Origin: Spirochaetota bacterium
Lineage (GTDB): Bacteria; Spirochaetota; UBA4802; JAFGDQ01
NCBI GenBank assembly: GCA_016934735.1
Contig: JAFGSG010000105.1
Coordinates: 1 to 64,000 of the forward strand
Length of the DNA stretch: 64,000 bases
Direction: 5' to 3'
Part shown: in pieces, positions 59,487 to 64,000 of the stretch
Numbering within the stretch: position 1 is the stretch's first letter
How the letters are laid out: the number at the start of each line of letters is the position of its first letter
The notes under the pieces: generated by a model
Told to the model about the DNA's origin: nothing
Databases searched by the model: none
What the model saw: the letters and a program-made list of their open reading frames with translations, nothing else
Made by a program: the position numbers and the translations under genes

Positions 59487-62216
59487 TCAGTTTTGCATTA
59501 AGGGTTTCATCCGCTTTCTGATGAATATCTTGATTATTTCCATAGATAAAAATACAAGAGCCCCGATTCCGAGAATGATTCCAATATCTTTCAAACCAGG
59601 TATATTGATTCCGAAGGCCTCCCTTACTGCCGGAATCTGCATTAATACAATAAGCAGAAGCATTTCCCATCCTATGGCCAGCAACAGCCATTTATGAGGA
59701 GGAGCGGAGAAAATGCTGAATCTCATTGATCTGAAATTGAGCGCTATAATCATTTCCACTATAATGAACAGGAAGAACATTTCAGTCCTCGCATGAGATA
59801 TCTCACCAAGGTCATGGAAAAATAGACCGAGAAAAAGAGGAATTTCAATAATTATCGCGAGCACAATAAATGCCCTTACATCCCATGAAAAAACGCTTTC
59901 CTTGGGATCACGAGGCGGCCGTTTCATTATATCCGAATCGGGCGGGGCTACGCCGAGAGCAAGGGCGGGCAAACCGTCTGTAGCCAGGTTAATATATAAG
60001 ATCGCAGCCGGAAGTAAAGGCAGGTATTCGGGGCCGAGAATCAGAACAACACCTCCGATAACCGCAACTTCCGTGATGTTGCAGCGAAGAAGATATGTAA
60101 GATATTTTTTGATATTGTCATAAATCCATCGGCCGAGTTCAATAGCTGTCACAATAGATGCAAAGTTATCGTCAGTAAGCACCATGTCAGATGCTTCTTT
60201 CGCCACCTCGGTACCGGAGATTCCCATGGCAATACCAATGTCCGCATGTTTAAGAGCGGGTGCATCGTTTACACCATCCCCTGTCATTGCAACAACCTCG
60301 CCGATTTTTTTCCAAGCTTTTACTATCTTAAGCTTGTCGGTAGGCGAAACGCGCGCATAAACAGTGACATCTCTCACTATTTTTTCAAGATCTGAGTCGC
60401 TCATTTTTTCCAGTTCGTCGCCAATCAGTACTCTGTCATTATCATTGTATATTCCTATTTCCTTTGCAATTGCTACTGCGGTCAGCTTGTGATCCCCGGT
60501 TATCATTACCGGTTTAATGCGGATGTTTTTGCACACCTCAACTGCCTTAATGGCTTCCGGCCTTGGAGGGTCTATCATGCCCGTTAGTCCGAGAAATATC
60601 ATATTATTCTCGACGGATTCCTCAGTGCATACGGTATTTTTAGTTAACTCCCTGTATGTAAACCCCAGGACGCGGAAAGCACTCCCGGCCATTTCTTCAT
60701 TGATTTTCAGTATTTTTATTTTTATCTCTTCTGTGAGTTCTTTTACTGATTGTCCGTCATGATAATGGGTGCAGAGATTAAGCACGGTTTCCGGCGCTCC
60801 TTTCATGAACGCGTGGCATTTTCCGTCAGGGGTCTCATGCACGGTTGTCATGCGTTTGCGTTCAGAGGAAAAAGGCAGTTCTTCTGTCCTTGTGTATTCC
60901 ATGCGCAGTGAAGCTTTTGCTAAGCCGGCTTTTTCAGCTAATACTACAAGTGCGGCTTCGGTCGGATCTCCCGTGATGGTCCACTGGTCTTTTTCTTTTA
61001 TTAAAAGATCTGCATCGTTGCACAGGAGTCCATTAAGCAGAAGCATGCGGAGCCCTTCCGACTCATCAGGTTTAACAGGCTTGTCTGCACCGCCTGTTTT
61101 TTTTAATTCTCCTTCAGGTATATATCCAGCGCCCGTAACATCAATGGTTTGCATCCCGGAAAATATTTTGCGCACGGTCATTTCGCCGCGGGTCAAAGTG
61201 CCGGTTTTATCAGTGCATATGACTGTCGTACAACCCAGTGTTTCTACTGCCGGCATTTTACGCACCAGGGCGTTCTTTTTGGCCATCTGGCGCATCCCTA
61301 TGGCCAGTGCGCCTGTTACAATTGCTGCAAGAGCTTCCGGTACTGCTGCGACAGCTAATGCTACAGCGAACATTATCATTGTAATGACAAATCCGAAATC
61401 GATTGTACCGTGGAGATATTCCCTACCTATGCTGAAAAAGACGACTAAAACACATATACCGATTGCGATTATTCCCAGCCATTTGCCGATTTCCTCTGTA
61501 CGTTTTTCGAGCGGCGTTTTTTCAGTCTGTACCGCTGATACTTCCTTTGCAATTGTCCCGAAGACAGTCTGCATTGCAGTATCTGTTACTATGACTTTCC
61601 CTCTGCCGTAAGTTACGGTAGTGCCGGCAAATACTATATTTTTACGGTCGCTGATTCTGGTTTCCGCTGGTTGCGGTTCTATTGACTTGCTTACCGGTAC
61701 TGATTCGCCTGTAAGTGCAGCCTGATCACACCTGAGAGAATGTGTTTCGATTACCCTGGCATCAGCCGGGATTTTATCTCCGGCTTCAAGGAGCACTATA
61801 TCGCCCGGGACAAGATTCTTGGACAGCAGTTCTTGCTCTTTCCCGTTCCTAAGCACTCTAATGGTGGGTGACAGCATTTTTTTTAATGCTTCAAGTGCCT
61901 GTTCCGCCCTGTACTCCTGAACAAATCCCAGGATAGCGCAGAATATAACGATTACAGCTATAATTGCGGCATCTACTACTTCACCAACTAATGCTGAAAG
62001 AATGATTGCAGCGATGAGGATAATGATTAATATATTTTTAAATTGACCAAAAAACATTACCCACGGAGGGGTCTTCTTTTCGTGTTCCAGTTCGTTAAGG
62101 CCGTATTTTTGGAGCCGCTGTTCGGCATCTTCTGAGGATAATCCGGTATGTGAATTTACACCTAATTTATTGACGACATTATCGATTTTTTCTGCATGCC
62201 ATGAAGTACCTGTCAT
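59487..62216 (-). CDS. cation-transporting P-type ATPase (type II, Ca2+-like)
   Basis: CTDKTGTLTRGEMTV, TGES, TGDGVNDAPALKHADIGIAMG, N- and C-terminal cation ATPase domains. Confidence 0.95.
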   Translation of the reverse strand: MTGTSWHAEKIDNVVNKLGVNSHTGLSSEDAEQRLQKYGLNELEHEKKTPPWVMFFGQFKNILIIILIAAIILSALVGEVVDAAIIAVIVIFCAILGFVQEYRAEQALEALKKMLSPTIRVLRNGKEQELLSKNLVPGDIVLLEAGDKIPADARVIETHSLRCDQAALTGESVPVSKSIEPQPAETRISDRKNIVFAGTTVTYGRGKVIVTDTAMQTVFGTIAKEVSAVQTEKTPLEKRTEEIGKWLGIIAIGICVLVVFFSIGREYLHGTIDFGFVITMIMFAVALAVAAVPEALAAIVTGALAIGMRQMAKKNALVRKMPAVETLGCTTVICTDKTGTLTRGEMTVRKIFSGMQTIDVTGAGYIPEGELKKTGGADKPVKPDESEGLRMLLLNGLLCNDADLLIKEKDQWTITGDPTEAALVVLAEKAGLAKASLRMEYTRTEELPFSSERKRMTTVHETPDGKCHAFMKGAPETVLNLCTHYHDGQSVKELTEEIKIKILKINEEMAGSAFRVLGFTYRELTKNTVCTEESVENNMIFLGLTGMIDPPRPEAIKAVEVCKNIRIKPVMITGDHKLTAVAIAKEIGIYNDNDRVLIGDELEKMSDSDLEKIVRDVTVYARVSPTDKLKIVKAWKKIGEVVAMTGDGVNDAPALKHADIGIAMGISGTEVAKEASDMVLTDDNFASIVTAIELGRWIYDNIKKYLTYLLRCNITEVAVIGGVVLILGPEYLPLLPAAILYINLATDGLPALALGVAPPDSDIMKRPPRDPKESVFSWDVRAFIVLAIIIEIPLFLGLFFHDLGEISHARTEMFFLFIIVEMIIALNFRSMRFSIFSAPPHKWLLLAIGWEMLLLIVLMQIPAVREAFGINIPGLKDIGIILGIGALVFLSMEIIKIFIRKRMKPLMQN

Positions 62217-62556
62217 AGGATAACTCCTTTATTTAAGATAATCTGTCATTATTGACATTATTTAAAATGAAGCCTGGTCTTGTATTCAAATTTATTGATA
62301 TGAATCAATTTTAGTTTATATAATTAAGATGAATAATTTTATTATCAAATTACTAAATTTGACCTATTGTACTCAGTGAAATATTTTACATGTTTTTTGT
62401 CAATTAATTAACCTTGAAAAGATAAGTACCTTTGAGCTTTATTTATAAATAATTTTGCCTTGACTGGATTATTTAATAGAATTAAATTCTGCTGGCTTAT
62501 TGATTTTAAATTTGCTTTAATTATAGTGGTGAATATCATTAATATGCATCAATATA

Positions 62557-63048
62557 ATGAATCCGCAGAAATTTAATAAATATCTCACTCTTTTCGGACT
62601 TCGCGCAAATTATACACTGGAAGAGCTGTCTGCCTCCTTTAGAATGCTTGCCAAACTGAATCATCCGGATGTCAGCAAAGAAAAAGATTCCGTTCAATTG
62701 ATGGCCCTTATAAACGAAGGCTACCAGTTTTTGAAAGATAGTCTTGCAAATGGAGAGATGAATGAATATCTTGCGTACAGAGAATCGGAAAAAAAAGAAG
62801 ATAAAGGAAGGGTTGAGGATATTTTTTATGATCAGTATAAGAAAGGATTTGTAATATTAAAATCTGCCTTTGAAGATTATTACGGGGATTCGGAGAATAA
62901 ATCCGGAGTAGGCAAGACTGAACAGTTAAAAAAGGAGCTTTTACGGGCCAAAATAGAATTTGCGGTTTTAATCAATGACCTGCCGTACAATGTCTGGGTA
63001 AACGACGCTATCGACAAAATAAACAGAATAAATAAATGGTTGAATTGA
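62557..63048 (+). CDS. J-domain-like protein
   Basis: YTLEELSASFRMLAKLNHPDVSKEKDSVQLMALINEGYQFL resembles a DnaJ helix II / HPD motif. Confidence 0.75.
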   Translation: MNPQKFNKYLTLFGLRANYTLEELSASFRMLAKLNHPDVSKEKDSVQLMALINEGYQFLKDSLANGEMNEYLAYRESEKKEDKGRVEDIFYDQYKKGFVILKSAFEDYYGDSENKSGVGKTEQLKKELLRAKIEFAVLINDLPYNVWVNDAIDKINRINKWLN

Positions 63049-63049
63049 T

Positions 63050-63745
63050 TTATTTTTTTGCAGAAGCTAGAGCAGCAGCCAGTTTCTCTCTTTTGGAAGT
63101 CAGCCTTTTTAAATGATCATTTATAATTTTCCCATAACTTAAGTCGCCTTTTACAATAGAATATCTTTCGGATTCAATAAATCCCAGGCCGGTGGTGATT
63201 TTAATTTCACTTGCGTCCATCGCGTATTTTTCCGCTTTTCCCCAGTATGGGATTGCTTCCCTGTAAAGACTTTCAGCTATATCAAAGCTTTCATTGATTT
63301 CTTTTGCAAAAGGCGAGTTATAAAAATATATTTTCTGTTTGTCATACCTCGATGCAATTCTCAAGTAATTTCGCATGATGAGAATGTTGATATGCATAAA
63401 CATAAGACGGCGGTATTTTAAATATTCTTCATCTGATTCAACCTTGACCAGTGCTTCGGAGGGATGCCTGAATTTGCAGTTTAATGCAGTCTTGAGCCTG
63501 TCAATATTTTTTCTGAGCGAGTTTTCATTATAATGCTGTTTCATGCCATATAGCTGATAAAAATCTTCAAGATAATGGGGAACAGTATAATAATGTAGCC
63601 TTACCTTTGGGATATAATCGGAAAACGGGACATATTTATCTTTTTCTTTGTTAAAATACTGATATTGATAGTCTTCAGAAAAGAGTGTTCCCTGCAGGGA
63701 TATTATGAAAACAGATATTAGGATTATTTTAATTACGTGTTTCAT
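63050..63745 (-). CDS. hypothetical secreted protein
   Basis: N-terminal signal-like MKHVIKIILISVFIISLQGTLF; coherent ORF. Confidence 0.6.
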   Translation of the reverse strand: MKHVIKIILISVFIISLQGTLFSEDYQYQYFNKEKDKYVPFSDYIPKVRLHYYTVPHYLEDFYQLYGMKQHYNENSLRKNIDRLKTALNCKFRHPSEALVKVESDEEYLKYRRLMFMHINILIMRNYLRIASRYDKQKIYFYNSPFAKEINESFDIAESLYREAIPYWGKAEKYAMDASEIKITTGLGFIESERYSIVKGDLSYGKIINDHLKRLTSKREKLAAALASAKK

Positions 63746-64000
63746 TTATGAAAAATTTTATTTTTTCCCTTTCCCCTTGATCCCCCGCAGTGGGAATTAT
63801 TGTAAATATGTTTCTCAGCATTGCAGAAATTTGATTAGAGAGAATAGAATTTAATATAATTACAATTAATTATCGGAATTTTTTATAATTAATGAAGCAA
63901 AGGATTAAATTCCCATGCTGTGTGGCCGGGGGCTGTATTCAGAAAAGAACAGATTTAAATACTCTTTTAAGGCAAACGCGTACTGAAGTTTTATTTTAGT

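Noticed and set aside
60769-61611. 280-aa plus-strand ORF
   Set aside because: Antisense to the strongly supported P-type ATPase; low-complexity Ser/Ala/Val composition typical of shadow ORFs.
63892-63999. 35-aa ORF MKQRIKFPCCVAGGCIQKRTDLNTLLRQTRTEVLF near the window end
   Set aside because: Very short, no RBS, no recognisable family.

Overview
This 64 kb window comes from an AT-rich bacterial chromosome. Several families suggest a spirochaete-like lineage (a DUF1577/PilZ-like protein, a DUF4954 beta-helix protein), but taxonomy was not tested. The centrepiece, about 11.4-31.3 kb, is a Wood-Ljungdahl (acetyl-CoA) locus: fhs, folD, CFeSP subunits (acsD, acsC), CODH (cooS/acsA), acetyl-CoA synthase (acsB), methyl-H4folate:CFeSP methyltransferase (acsE), two CooC-type ATPases, a RACo-like corrinoid activator, a DUF3786-like protein and a 72-aa CxxC protein. 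Joined to it is what looks like a complete corrinoid methyltransferase module: a UroD-family protein, a B12-binding corrinoid protein, a second pterin-binding methyltransferase, an activator and a GntR/UTRA regulator. No metF/metV, formate dehydrogenase or hydrogenase is visible in the window. The flanks carry dTDP-rhamnose synthesis (rfbACDB), tRNA-Leu and tRNA-Gly, hisI-hisG, a TetR-controlled ABC exporter operon, lpxK, nagB, tilS, ftsH, recG and a P-type ATPase. Non-coding structure includes a MITE-like inverted repeat, a GC-rich dispersed repeat sitting in front of acsB, a large UUCG-capped hairpin between acsB and acsC, and a structured leader upstream of ftsH. There are two decayed signalling genes. 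I saw no CRISPR array, rRNA or transposase gene. All product calls come from reading the translated ORFs for motifs; no database searches were run.
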